Program-made: the position numbers and the translations under genes | Part shown: piece by piece, positions 18,501 to 26,228 of the stretch | Layout: the number at the start of each line of letters is the position of its first letter | Position numbering within the stretch: the stretch's first letter is position 1 | Notes under the pieces: model-generated | Told to the model about the DNA's origin: nothing | Databases searched by the model: none | The model's input: the letters and a program-made list of their open reading frames with translations, nothing else | Origin: an uncultured Parabacteroides sp. | Lineage (GTDB): Bacteria; Bacteroidota; Bacteroidia; Bacteroidales; Tannerellaceae | Length of the DNA stretch: 64,000 bases | Assembly (NCBI RefSeq): GCF_905196875.1 | Contig: NZ_CAJJWO010000017.1 | Location: 19,998-83,997, forward strand | Reading direction: 5' to 3'

Positions 18501-19667
18501 ATATTGTGACTTCCCCGTCTGGTTATTATAATTCAAGAGCCCGTATCCTTCTGTGGCAATCCATAAATCCGAAGGAGACTCATAGGTTATTGCTCCATAA
18601 ATACCGGTGCGGATATTCAATTCATCTTCAGGTCTGTGAAGCACAAAACGATTGGTGAATTTATTCAGATAATTGATACCGCCTGCAAATGTGCCGACCC
18701 ATAACGTATGATCGCGGTCCACATAAAAAGCATAGACGGAATAATGACTCAACGAATGGTTAACATCATCATAACCGGACACTTTTACTACCTGTCCGGA
18801 CTTGAGTTCAACAGAGAATATTCCGTCGAAAGTTCCTACTAACAGTTTTCCTTGCCACTCTATCAGGCACCGGACGGAATTATTGCTCAACCCGCTATTT
18901 TCACTTGTAAACGAGAGAACATCATTATTAAGTAAATCGATCTTATTTAATCCGTACTTGCTACCGATCCATATTTGCTTATATACATCTTCATATATAC
19001 AGGTGATATCATTATTATTCAACGACATATTTTTCGACTCACGGGTAAAATGGCTGATTACATTCATATTATGATCACACAAGTATACACCTTTTTCCCT
19101 CGTTCCAATCCAATACCTGCCCGAGCTGTCTTCAAAGATAGTGGATAGAGTAGTACCTTTAAATTCATCGTCCAACAGGATTTGTTCAAAACGATCTTCT
19201 TCTCTATTATAACGGTTTAAACTTCCTCTGATCTCAACCCAGAGATCACCGGCAGCATCGGTATATACTTTAGTGACACCTCCCTGAGTCAATCCGTCAG
19301 TTGTCGAAGTATATCTTTTAATCTGATCAGTATTCAAATCTATCCTGTTCAATCCCTTATTGGTAGCTACCCAAAGATAACCTTCCCGGTCTTCAGTAAT
19401 CGAAGTGATGGAATTGCCGGATAAACTTTGATCATTTCCGTCTTCCCGGCGATAAATCACATATTCCTTTCCGTTAAACCGGTTCAGCCCGTTCTTGGTG
19501 GCAAACCACAGATACCCTTTCGAATCCTGGTATATATCCATGACGGAAAGCTGAGAAATGCCTTCATTCAAATCCGAATTAAAAGAATACAAATAGTTTG
19601 TCTTTTCGGCATGTGTAATTAATACGGAAATGATTATGAATAGTGTAGGTAAAAATATCCTGATCAT
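15549..19667 (-). CDS. Hybrid two-component system sensor/regulator (PUL1 HTCS)
   Basis: A single-protein signalling system: about 1372 residues from the ATG at 19667, chosen because it opens a proper signal peptide (MIRIFLPTLFIIISVLITHA). A further 14 in-frame codons upstream look untranslated. The periplasmic part is two seven-bladed Reg_prop propellers (motif GYLWFATKNGLNRF and many relatives) followed by a Y_Y_Y domain (YAYKLEGYDNDWNYVGG). One membrane helix precedes HisKA (SHELRTPL, His843), HATPase (DSGKGI, GTGIGLSL), a receiver domain (LVLSDIMMP, phospho-acceptor Asp1164) and a C-terminal AraC-type helix-turn-helix. Such proteins bind an oligosaccharide outside and activate their PUL. 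It sits between the two arms of PUL1, downstream of the GH2 terminator. Confidence 0.96.
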   Translation of the reverse strand: MIRIFLPTLFIIISVLITHAEKTNYLYSFNSDLNEGISQLSVMDIYQDSKGYLWFATKNGLNRFNGKEYVIYRREDGNDQSLSGNSITSITEDREGYLWVATNKGLNRIDLNTDQIKRYTSTTDGLTQGGVTKVYTDAAGDLWVEIRGSLNRYNREEDRFEQILLDDEFKGTTLSTIFEDSSGRYWIGTREKGVYLCDHNMNVISHFTRESKNMSLNNNDITCIYEDVYKQIWIGSKYGLNKIDLLNNDVLSFTSENSGLSNNSVRCLIEWQGKLLVGTFDGIFSVELKSGQVVKVSGYDDVNHSLSHYSVYAFYVDRDHTLWVGTFAGGINYLNKFTNRFVLHRPEDELNIRTGIYGAITYESPSDLWIATEGYGLLNYNNQTGKSQYYLIDPSANFAFNTNIIKSVLYEDGYVWCGTTKGEIYKFNIKTKKFTLYYQYPVEYSIYSIMRDHKGYLWVGGASTEFGLTCFVNDQLVTTFTNNQDEPFYLSNVRCILEEEDGILLLGCTADGLLRFDTNKKQLMKYSNEASVESFRIPNNYISAIIRTKSGEIWVSTYGGGIFKFDKTNHIQRIMTAKQGLLDNNICTLVESSDQKLWMSTVNGLIMFDPADGEVRNYHRHNGIDIREFTLHSGIALPDGNLCFAGSNGFVTFQVTAMDKNENIPSVVLEQLSVNNQPIAVGDESDILDKVLDSMDTIRLHYNENNFSIAYQALNYIYSTQNQYAYKLEGYDNDWNYVGGRHSAFYTNLSPGKYVFHVKGSNNDGVWNEQGRSLTIIVQPPLWRTWYACLFYMIALAAIGYAILRYVSIKRNLEAGLRMKQLEKQKQEEFHDAKIRLFTNFSHELRTPLMLIITPFEELVKRVDIPMELHQKLSIIYKNAQKLLLLVNQLMDLHKNQAGSLELKVSEGDVCEYIKEIYYAFNQIALTNEVAFSLNCTPKTIRAWFDKSLLEKVVFNLLSNAFKYTPSGETVTMEVTETSLSGLDPKRTDSLYKEENANYLVLKVKDSGKGIEEGELDKIFTPFYQIPETSGINLSGTGIGLSLVYTIVQLHHGVIYVDNTEQKGACFVVILPISRSAFTEDQIENMEFDKISEVTNTEDVSASLPAPEKTENTKYKILLVEDDKDVRSYLKKSLETEYTVIEAADGVKAYEKVIQDFPDLVLSDIMMPKRDGLELCTMIKNDIRVGHIPVILMTARSMVVHIKEGFQAGADDYIVKPFNMDVLQTRIRSLLASREQLKKLYGKRFSPEVMGIEVKSADERFSQKLFDVIERNISNEKLDVELLCTEIGISRANLYRKLKSITELSPMELIRNKRLEMAARLLKESEMNVSEIATHLGFNSHSYFSNSFKAFYGYTPTEFVQMKDNDNLQQGS

Positions 19668-19773
19668 ACATGTAGTAGTTTCAACAGTGATTTTTGTTAT
19701 CAACCACAAATATAATAAAAAATCCGATAGAAGGGAATAGGTTTATTTTTATTGAAGAATCGTTTTATGGCAT

Positions 19774-19806
19774 AAAAAACCTTTGCCACCGTAATGGCAA
19801 AGGTTT
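19774..19806 (-). terminator. Terminator after the GH2 gene of PUL1
   Basis: A perfect 12-bp stem (AAACCTTTGCCA at 19777-19788, loop CCGTAA, TGGCAAAGGTTT at 19795-19806) is followed on the minus strand by T residues. It lies 60 bases past the GH2 stop and insulates the lyase-GH88-GH2 operon from the HTCS gene. Confidence 0.85.
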
Positions 19807-19865
19807 GCATTCCCTTAGGCAAAATATTGCGTTTTAAATGCACAATTGTATTAGTGCCTTTCCGT

Positions 19866-22334
19866 CTACATCAACTCTATAAAAGTAGTAGGAGTGCCAT
19901 CCGACTTTACAGCAACGATACTCTTACCTTTATTTAGATTCGCCTTAATCCGGGCTCTTCCATTATAAGCCTGTACCTTGCGACTACCGGTAGATGTTCC
20001 CTGATTCTGGATCAACGAACCGTCACCGGCTATTTCAAACTCGATATATTCCTTTGAATCAAGACAGCGAACACCATCTTTGTCGAAAAGCTGCGCTTCC
20101 AATAGAACGGTATCGCCTTCACGGGAAACGACAGACAATGTAACGTATGTCTCCTTGCCCCACTTGGCCGTCTGATATTCCTGGCTGATCTCATCCGTCA
20201 CCTCAGTTTTTCCTTTCACGGCAACAGCACGAATATCATTCTTTCCCTCTTCATATACACAGTTCCAACGCAGTCCGGCTGCCGGATAATCCTGGCTGTT
20301 GCGTTTCTTCACGCCCTGGCTGATGCCGTTAACAAATAATTCGACAGCTTCGCAGTTTGAGTAAACCAGAATCTCTTTACGATCGCCTTTATTCCCCCAG
20401 CGTACCGGCCAACTATGACCATAGATATGTACCATCGGCTCGGTTGTCCAGTAGGACTGGAATACATAATAACTTTCTTTCGGCGTAAAATCGCGTTCGA
20501 CAACACCCTTTTGATTCACGTATGGAACCGGATTTTCAGGACGGACAGGTGTCGAGAAATCCTTAAACGGCCAGTAGGCGGTACCGGTTAGCCACGGCAT
20601 TGTTTCCTGTTCCTTCAAATGCCAGTCTATCAGACGGACAATATAACTTTCAGACCAGTCGCCGTCTTTCGAAGCACGGGCGGCTCCTCCGTATAAAGAG
20701 GCGTCGCCTTCGCGTTCGTCTGCTCCTTTTCCCGATTCAATGCCTTTCAGATTGGCAAAAACATTCTCTGAATGGCGACGGGCATGGCTGTCACCTCCCC
20801 ATTCCACATGCAGGAAATGTTTTACTTTCTTCATTTCTTCTTCGGAAACAGATTTGTAATCGGTAAATATCCCCCGATACCATCCCGCCCAAATGGAAGG
20901 AGAATAAACATCGACGATATCGCTGCAAAACTCGCAACGGCGTATAGCGGTCATACGGGTATCATCCAAACGGTGTGACAGGTCGTGTTGCTCTTTCATA
21001 AAAGCACGGATAGCTCCTTTATCGAACTCACTGAAATCATTCGGCCAGTCGTTTTCATTACCTAATCCCCAGATAATAACAGACGGATGGTTATGATGCT
21101 GGTCGATCATATTTGTCAACATACGACGTGCCTGCTCCTTATAAGTATCTCCACCCAGGCCACCACGACACCAGGGGATTTCTTCCCAGACCAGAATACC
21201 CAGTTCATCACAAAGCCGGAGGATTATATCCGATTGTTGATAATGCCCGAGACGGATAAAGTTGACACCCATATCTTTCATCATCTGCATTTCAGTTCGC
21301 ATCATTTCTTCAGTCATGGCCTGTCCCACTCCGGCATGATCTTCATGCCGGTGAGTTCCGCGAAGCAAAAGCTGCCGGCCATTCAGGAAGAACGGACCCT
21401 TCTCTTTGAATTCAAATTGGCGAAAGCCAAAACGTTCACTGACAGTCAGGATTTGATCATCGGCCTTGACAGTCAGTTCGCATGTATAAAGAGTCGGAGA
21501 GTCGACATCCCATAAAGCTGGATTTTTGATCTTTGCTTCTGCCAGCAACTGATTTCCGAGGGGCAGGATATTGTCAATCGTTTGTGAATAGACCTGCTTA
21601 CGATCTGCATCATATATAGCTACGGAGACATCGGCATCCCGAATATCTTCCGGATTATAGAAAGAAGCTTTTATACGAACGGTTCCCTCTTTCCACCCGG
21701 CCGAAAGCTCCGGTTCCAGCCGGATCAGTTCAAAGGATGTTTTCGGCAAATAGACCAGATTCAGGTAACGGTAAAGACCACCATACAGGTTAAAGTCGGA
21801 CAGATCGGACGGGATCATTTCCAAATCGCGTGAATTATCACAGCGGATAGATAAAGGCACTTTCCCTTTGAAACGTTTCACCAACTGATCATCTGCCATA
21901 AAGGATTTTACAGCGTCGGTTATATCGACACTCCATTCATCATAACCACCTACATGTTCGCCAACCAAAGTCGTATAAATATAGACTTTCGTTTTCTGCC
22001 CGGCACCTTCGAAATCGAGTACAACACGACCTTCGGCATATGGATTATCAATGGTCAATAATGTCTTGTACCAACCCGGACCCTGATAATAATTGACGTC
22101 GGGATCTACGGCATCTTCTGCGTTGAAGCAATGGGGCAGCGTAACTTTCTGCCAGACAGGTACGGTTTCCGGATTTCCCGGTGAAGCCGGGCGTACAGCC
22201 TCCCAGATTCCTCCCAGGTCACCTTTCAGGTATTCCCAATTTTCCGTTAACCGTATTTTCTGATTAGTAGGTACTTTTCCTGCCATCGACAAACAGCAAA
22301 ACAGGAAAAGACAGGTATAAAGAATGTTTCTCAT
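19866..22334 (-). CDS. Glycoside hydrolase family 2 enzyme (beta-galactosidase/glucuronidase type), PUL1
   Basis: An 822-residue exported GH2. Signal peptide 1-18; sugar-binding jelly roll (VTLPHCFNAEDA, GPGWYKTLLTI, GGYDEWSVDIT); immunoglobulin-like domain; TIM barrel with acid/base Glu427 (WGLGNENDW) and a likely nucleophile Glu511 in HVEWGGDSH; then further beta domains to the end. Retaining exo-glycosidase activity follows from the family; the sugar cleaved (galactose, glucuronate or other) cannot be told. HVEWGG differs from the usual TEYG context of the nucleophile. It lies 29 bases after GH88 in a three-gene operon with the lyase, consistent with stepwise trimming of lyase products in the periplasm. 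Confidence 0.9.
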   Translation of the reverse strand: MRNILYTCLFLFCCLSMAGKVPTNQKIRLTENWEYLKGDLGGIWEAVRPASPGNPETVPVWQKVTLPHCFNAEDAVDPDVNYYQGPGWYKTLLTIDNPYAEGRVVLDFEGAGQKTKVYIYTTLVGEHVGGYDEWSVDITDAVKSFMADDQLVKRFKGKVPLSIRCDNSRDLEMIPSDLSDFNLYGGLYRYLNLVYLPKTSFELIRLEPELSAGWKEGTVRIKASFYNPEDIRDADVSVAIYDADRKQVYSQTIDNILPLGNQLLAEAKIKNPALWDVDSPTLYTCELTVKADDQILTVSERFGFRQFEFKEKGPFFLNGRQLLLRGTHRHEDHAGVGQAMTEEMMRTEMQMMKDMGVNFIRLGHYQQSDIILRLCDELGILVWEEIPWCRGGLGGDTYKEQARRMLTNMIDQHHNHPSVIIWGLGNENDWPNDFSEFDKGAIRAFMKEQHDLSHRLDDTRMTAIRRCEFCSDIVDVYSPSIWAGWYRGIFTDYKSVSEEEMKKVKHFLHVEWGGDSHARRHSENVFANLKGIESGKGADEREGDASLYGGAARASKDGDWSESYIVRLIDWHLKEQETMPWLTGTAYWPFKDFSTPVRPENPVPYVNQKGVVERDFTPKESYYVFQSYWTTEPMVHIYGHSWPVRWGNKGDRKEILVYSNCEAVELFVNGISQGVKKRNSQDYPAAGLRWNCVYEEGKNDIRAVAVKGKTEVTDEISQEYQTAKWGKETYVTLSVVSREGDTVLLEAQLFDKDGVRCLDSKEYIEFEIAGDGSLIQNQGTSTGSRKVQAYNGRARIKANLNKGKSIVAVKSDGTPTTFIELM

Positions 22335-22363
22335 TATGTTTATTTGTTTTATTGATTACTCAT

Positions 22364-23608
22364 TTATAATATCGCAGTCCCCTCCTTTTCCAGTTTATGT
22401 TTTCTAAGAAGAGCCTCCAGATAATAATAATCGGCATATACGATCGGGACATCCACTTCTACATTATGCATTTTAGAGCCCGTGCTGTGTAATAACAGAA
22501 AACCTCTGTCTTTACCGGGCGCAGTACGATACTCCCAGGATAGGTTCTCCAGGATCGTATTTGCTTTTGTGATATAATTTTGACGATTGGTGGTATCATA
22601 CATACTTAATTCGTATAAAGCGGAAGCCGTTACGGTTGCAGCCGATACGTCACGAGGTTCGGCTGGTATTCCCGGCGCATTGAAATCCCAGTAAGGTATC
22701 TGATCTTCCGGTAGGTTCGGATGTGAAAAGATATAGTTCTCTATATGTTTCGCCTGTTCCAAAAACTCAGGTAAACCTGTTTCACGGTAGCACATGGTAT
22801 AGCCGTAAAATCCCCATGCCTGACCACGCGACCAAGCTGATTCATGTGCATACCCCTGATGAGTATGTTTATGCAACACATCCCCTGTAATCGTATCATA
22901 ATCAACCACATGATAAGAACTATAATCTTTACGGTAATGATTCTTCATGGTCGTACGGGCATGATTTACAGCAACGTTATAAAACAAAGAATCACCACTC
23001 GTCCTGAATGCCCAGAAAAGAAGTTCCAGGTTCATCATATTGTCAATAATAACCGGGCAATCCCATTTATCCCGGCTATGGTCCCACGAACGGATCGCTC
23101 CTACTTTCTCTTTATAACGGGTAGTCAATGTATAAGCGGCCTGCAACAAAACATCTTTATAAGCAGCATCTCCAGTCAGACGATAGCCATTCCCAAAACT
23201 GCAATATACCTTAAAGCCCATGTCGTGCGTTCCCCCGTTCATCTTTTCACGCTCTATCAAAGCGGTTTGTTCCCGGGCCTTTTCTTTCCAGAAGTTATCT
23301 TTGGTGTATTCATACATATACCAAAGTTCACCGGGAAAGAATCCGCTGGTCCAATCACGGGAAACTACCATATGCAGTGTGCCGTCGGCTTCAACATTAC
23401 GCGGACTGGCCAATGGACCCTGATTCTGCTTATCACGCAAGACTTGCTTCTCTCTGGGTTCTGCGGAACGGACAGCATCCATTTCTGCAAAAGCTTGCTT
23501 TAACTGTGTTGAAGCAAAAGAAAAATTATCCTGAACAAGGTCAGGTTTATCGGTTCCGCAAGAGGCTAAGACAACCAATAAAAATAAGACAGGAGTTTTG
23601 AGCTTCAT
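22364..23608 (-). CDS. Glycoside hydrolase family 88, unsaturated glucuronyl hydrolase (PUL1)
   Basis: GH88 enzymes remove the 4,5-unsaturated uronic acid that polysaccharide lyases leave at the non-reducing end. The 414-residue lipoprotein (signal ending VVLASC) shows the family motifs SRDWTSGFFPGELWY (first catalytic Asp) and PVIIDNMMNLELLFW (second Asp, Asp189). HESAWSRGQAWGFYGYTM completes the alpha6/alpha6 barrel. It is sandwiched between a lyase gene (50 bases upstream) and GH2 (29 bases downstream), the arrangement expected for degrading a uronic-acid-containing polysaccharide. The lipid anchor suggests a periplasmic or membrane-bound position. Confidence 0.93.
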   Translation of the reverse strand: MKLKTPVLFLLVVLASCGTDKPDLVQDNFSFASTQLKQAFAEMDAVRSAEPREKQVLRDKQNQGPLASPRNVEADGTLHMVVSRDWTSGFFPGELWYMYEYTKDNFWKEKAREQTALIEREKMNGGTHDMGFKVYCSFGNGYRLTGDAAYKDVLLQAAYTLTTRYKEKVGAIRSWDHSRDKWDCPVIIDNMMNLELLFWAFRTSGDSLFYNVAVNHARTTMKNHYRKDYSSYHVVDYDTITGDVLHKHTHQGYAHESAWSRGQAWGFYGYTMCYRETGLPEFLEQAKHIENYIFSHPNLPEDQIPYWDFNAPGIPAEPRDVSAATVTASALYELSMYDTTNRQNYITKANTILENLSWEYRTAPGKDRGFLLLHSTGSKMHNVEVDVPIVYADYYYLEALLRKHKLEKEGTAIL

Positions 23609-23658
23609 ATTTTTTCAACTAATAAAGTAAATCGATTATATAGTGTAAGACATTGTTT

Positions 23659-24825
23659 TCACAACCACAGTAATGGATGACGAATAGGTAAATTCCTGAC
23701 GACTTCATCATGTACCGGAAAATGTTCTAACGTCGACCAAGTAGACACATAGTTTTCATTCGGTGTATCGTAAGAGCTGAACAACAAGGCCGGATGTGCC
23801 ACAGGCCATTCATCCCAATACATTACATCTTTGTCGAAAGGCCATACTGATTTATCTTTTATATAAGGGAAGAGCCACGCTACCCCTTTCTGCATATTTC
23901 GTCCGTCTTCCGTTGTATATTGCCATAGATTATGATTCTCATCAGAGAGGATATGACAGAGCGTTGCCATCGCATCCAGGTTAAAAAGGGAATATCCATA
24001 TGGTTTTGTCCGTTTCAATTCTAACGGAAAACTACCATCCGTATCCATTTGATCTGGCAACAGAACCGTCTGAAAACGATCTCTGCAAAAATCCAGGACC
24101 TCTGTATTTCCTGTATATTTAGCAAACAAGGCAGCCTGCATCACCCAGCAAGTACCATGATTATTCTTTGCGTTCATTTCATCTTTTCCATAGGGATGAT
24201 TGGTTAGCCAATACAAATACTCTGAAAGCCAGCCTTTTGTTGCAACTATATCTTCTTCCGGGAGTAAGTTATTCTGCTCCATCACGATCAGGGATTGGAC
24301 GACTTCCAATAGATGAATCGTATCGATAATACCGATTCCACGACCTGTTGCGATTCCTTTGATAGCCTGAGCATATTGAAGGTCTGGGTTCATGCGTGTT
24401 TCAGGATTTATAAACCAGGCATGAATATGTTTTAGAGCTTGCTCAATATATTTTTTATCTTGGGTAATGATCCAGGCAGAAGTAAGATCGCCAACGATAG
24501 TACTGAAGCGTATCATTGCATGACGGTGGGCCACAAAATTATTGGGATTCGTTTCCCCGTCACGACGGATGTAAGCACTATCCGGACTGGCCGGATTCGG
24601 CCACCAGTAATCGCCTTCGGAATAAAAATCGTGAATTCCACCGACACTTCGTTCAGCCACAAAGGAAGTCACTGTGACAGGGTCCTCTTCCAACGCTTCA
24701 TTTCCCCGAAGGACAACTTCAGAGCACAACAAGTCAGATACCTGTTTCTTCAATCGTGATTTATTAGAACAGGAACAAAAAGCAAATGCGACAATTGAAA
24801 TCAATAATAAAAACTTTGTATTCAT
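23659..24825 (-). CDS. Alginate-lyase-fold polysaccharide lyase lipoprotein (PL38-like), PUL1
   Basis: About 388 residues from the ATG at 24825, which opens MNTKFLLLISIVAFAFCSC with a lipobox; a TTG 15 bases upstream is less likely. The body is an alpha/alpha toroid of the Alginate_lyase Pfam type. Motifs include DYWWPNPASPDSAYIRRDGE, NPNNFVAHRHAM (candidate catalytic His), DLQYAQAIKG, NAKNNHGTCWVMQAALFAKYTG (candidate Asn/His) and the C-terminal WDEWPVAHPALLF. Members cleave uronic-acid linkages by beta-elimination, which agrees with GH88 next door. Assignment to PL38 rather than a related toroid family (PL5, PL15, PL17) is a judgement from motif style. First gene of the upper PUL1 operon. 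Confidence 0.8.
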   Translation of the reverse strand: MNTKFLLLISIVAFAFCSCSNKSRLKKQVSDLLCSEVVLRGNEALEEDPVTVTSFVAERSVGGIHDFYSEGDYWWPNPASPDSAYIRRDGETNPNNFVAHRHAMIRFSTIVGDLTSAWIITQDKKYIEQALKHIHAWFINPETRMNPDLQYAQAIKGIATGRGIGIIDTIHLLEVVQSLIVMEQNNLLPEEDIVATKGWLSEYLYWLTNHPYGKDEMNAKNNHGTCWVMQAALFAKYTGNTEVLDFCRDRFQTVLLPDQMDTDGSFPLELKRTKPYGYSLFNLDAMATLCHILSDENHNLWQYTTEDGRNMQKGVAWLFPYIKDKSVWPFDKDVMYWDEWPVAHPALLFSSYDTPNENYVSTWSTLEHFPVHDEVVRNLPIRHPLLWL

Positions 24826-24851
24826 GGCATGAGGTCTCAATAGATAGACTT

Positions 24852-24871
24852 GTATTTTTGCTCAAAAATAC
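24852..24871 (-). promoter_or_regulatory. Palindrome containing the -7 box upstream of the PUL1 lyase
   Basis: GTATTTTTG (24852-24860), two bases, CAAAAATAC (24863-24871) is a perfect 9-bp palindrome 27 bases before the lyase ATG. Its minus-strand half contains TATTTTTG, an exact TAnnTTTG box, so an occupied dyad would cover the promoter. No TTG is seen at the -33 distance, which fits an activator-dependent promoter. At 24896-24932 there are two CTTTTGC-type repeats 21 bases apart (minus strand) that may be activator sites. Confidence 0.4.
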
Positions 24872-25044
24872 TGTTTGTCCTCTTTTATCGTTTTTAATAT
24901 TATCGCAAAAGCTTGTAGATTTATTGCAAAAGGGATATTTGTAAGATATTTATACAATACCGACAGATAATCGCATCACATATTATTAAATGCGGTTTAA
25001 CAACTTATATGAACAGTCTTTTAATGTACAGAAAGAATCTTTTA

Positions 25045-25869
25045 CTACTTCGAATAGGTAAACAGATAATTATATGTATGCTGTTCTGTCGCCTTTTCGC
25101 CCGAAGTAATCTGTTCTTCGATAGTCATACTGGTAATATAATCGCCAGTGGTCGTAAAATGATATTTGTAACTTGCAGTTGTATCATCATCTTCGGAAAG
25201 GCTGTAATAAGTAGCCGATTCGGGTAGGTTTTTGCTCGGATTGCCATAAAGCAGATTGACCGGAGAAACAATATCAAAACTTACCGGTCTGAAAGAAGGT
25301 ATTACACGCCAGGGGAAATTGGAAGGAGTCAAGTCTGTGCTATATTTATATTCAATTCTTTTCTTATCCTGAGTAAAAAGGATAATGTTCCCGTTTTCCC
25401 ACGAATAAGTTTCTTCTTTGTCAAATGTTTGCGATTCATATCCACCCTTTTCTTTAGGCCATGTCATTATCCGCGAAGCACCAATCAGGCTGGAGCCACT
25501 ATAAGTATAATCATATCTGTCACTTACATAAACTTCTTTATTATAAGGATTATCCTTTTTAACGGATTTTTCGATAATGACACTACCCCGCATATCATAT
25601 TCAATCCGTTCAATGCCGTCTTCCGGATTTATCATTGTAATCTTTTTATCTACATATATAAAAGGTATCTTATTACCCTTAACAAAATCGATAGAGGCAA
25701 TTTTATCGTCGCTTGTATAATTGATATAGCTAAAAAATACGACATCCGTCCCTTCTGAGCATATTACTTGGGATAGTTTGTCTAATTTAGGAACAACAGG
25801 TTTATCATCATCTCCGCATGATAATAATCCGATAGTCATTATCATCAATAAAAATGCATACTTTTTCAT
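25045..25869 (-). CDS. Uncharacterised lipoprotein (DUF4595-like)
   Basis: About 274 residues from the ATG at 25869, chosen because it opens a lipoprotein signal (MKKYAFLLMIMTIGLLSC) preceded by an AGAGAG ribosome-binding-like stretch; an in-frame extension upstream looks spurious. The mature part begins with a GDDDKP spacer and consists of short beta strands (YDYTYSGSSLIGASRI, TYSWENGNIILF, YKYHFTTTGDYITSMTIEEQ). This resembles the DUF4595 lipoproteins common in gut Bacteroidales, whose function is unknown. It stands alone between PUL1 and an AT-rich patch. Nothing in or near it indicates a substrate. Confidence 0.65.
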   Translation of the reverse strand: MKKYAFLLMIMTIGLLSCGDDDKPVVPKLDKLSQVICSEGTDVVFFSYINYTSDDKIASIDFVKGNKIPFIYVDKKITMINPEDGIERIEYDMRGSVIIEKSVKKDNPYNKEVYVSDRYDYTYSGSSLIGASRIMTWPKEKGGYESQTFDKEETYSWENGNIILFTQDKKRIEYKYSTDLTPSNFPWRVIPSFRPVSFDIVSPVNLLYGNPSKNLPESATYYSLSEDDDTTASYKYHFTTTGDYITSMTIEEQITSGEKATEQHTYNYLFTYSK

Positions 25870-26228
25870 CTCTCTTCCGTTTTTATTATTCAACGTGACA
25901 AAATTAGAACATTTGGAGAAATAAAGACTGAAGTAACCAATTTTAAGCAATCATGTATGAATAAAGCCTATATTTCCCCAAAAGATGTCCAAGATATTTC
26001 CAGAATAAAACACTATAAACAAATAGCTTACTACAAAAAAGAACATATCATAAACAATATCTAAATTTTAACAATAAGGATATGAAACATTGAACACTCA
26101 AAGTACTTCTCTTACGTAGATTTTCACCATCCAATTAATTACCATTCATGATACAGTTAAAAATGCTATGCTAAATAAGTTATTAGCATAGCATTGTATA
26201 GAAAGGTTGATATTATATTAAGATATTA
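25870..26228. other. Intergenic stretch, AT-rich, with one terminator
   Basis: 359 bases without a convincing gene. Apart from the hairpin at 26162-26195 no repeat, promoter or RNA gene is evident. Base composition is clearly more AT-rich than the PUL genes on the left. Confidence 0.5.
26156..26195 (-). terminator. Terminator of the T9SS-type secreted protein gene
   Basis: A perfect 13-bp stem (AATGCTATGCTAA at 26162-26174 and TTAGCATAGCATT at 26183-26195, 8-base loop) followed on the minus strand by a run of T. It lies 33 bases past the stop at 26229. Confidence 0.85.

Noticed and set aside
24896..24932. Same HTCS operator at the PUL1 lyase promoter and at PUL1 susC
   Set aside because: Both have repeats 21-22 bases apart with CAAAA-type cores, but the flanking bases do not align well enough to call one motif.
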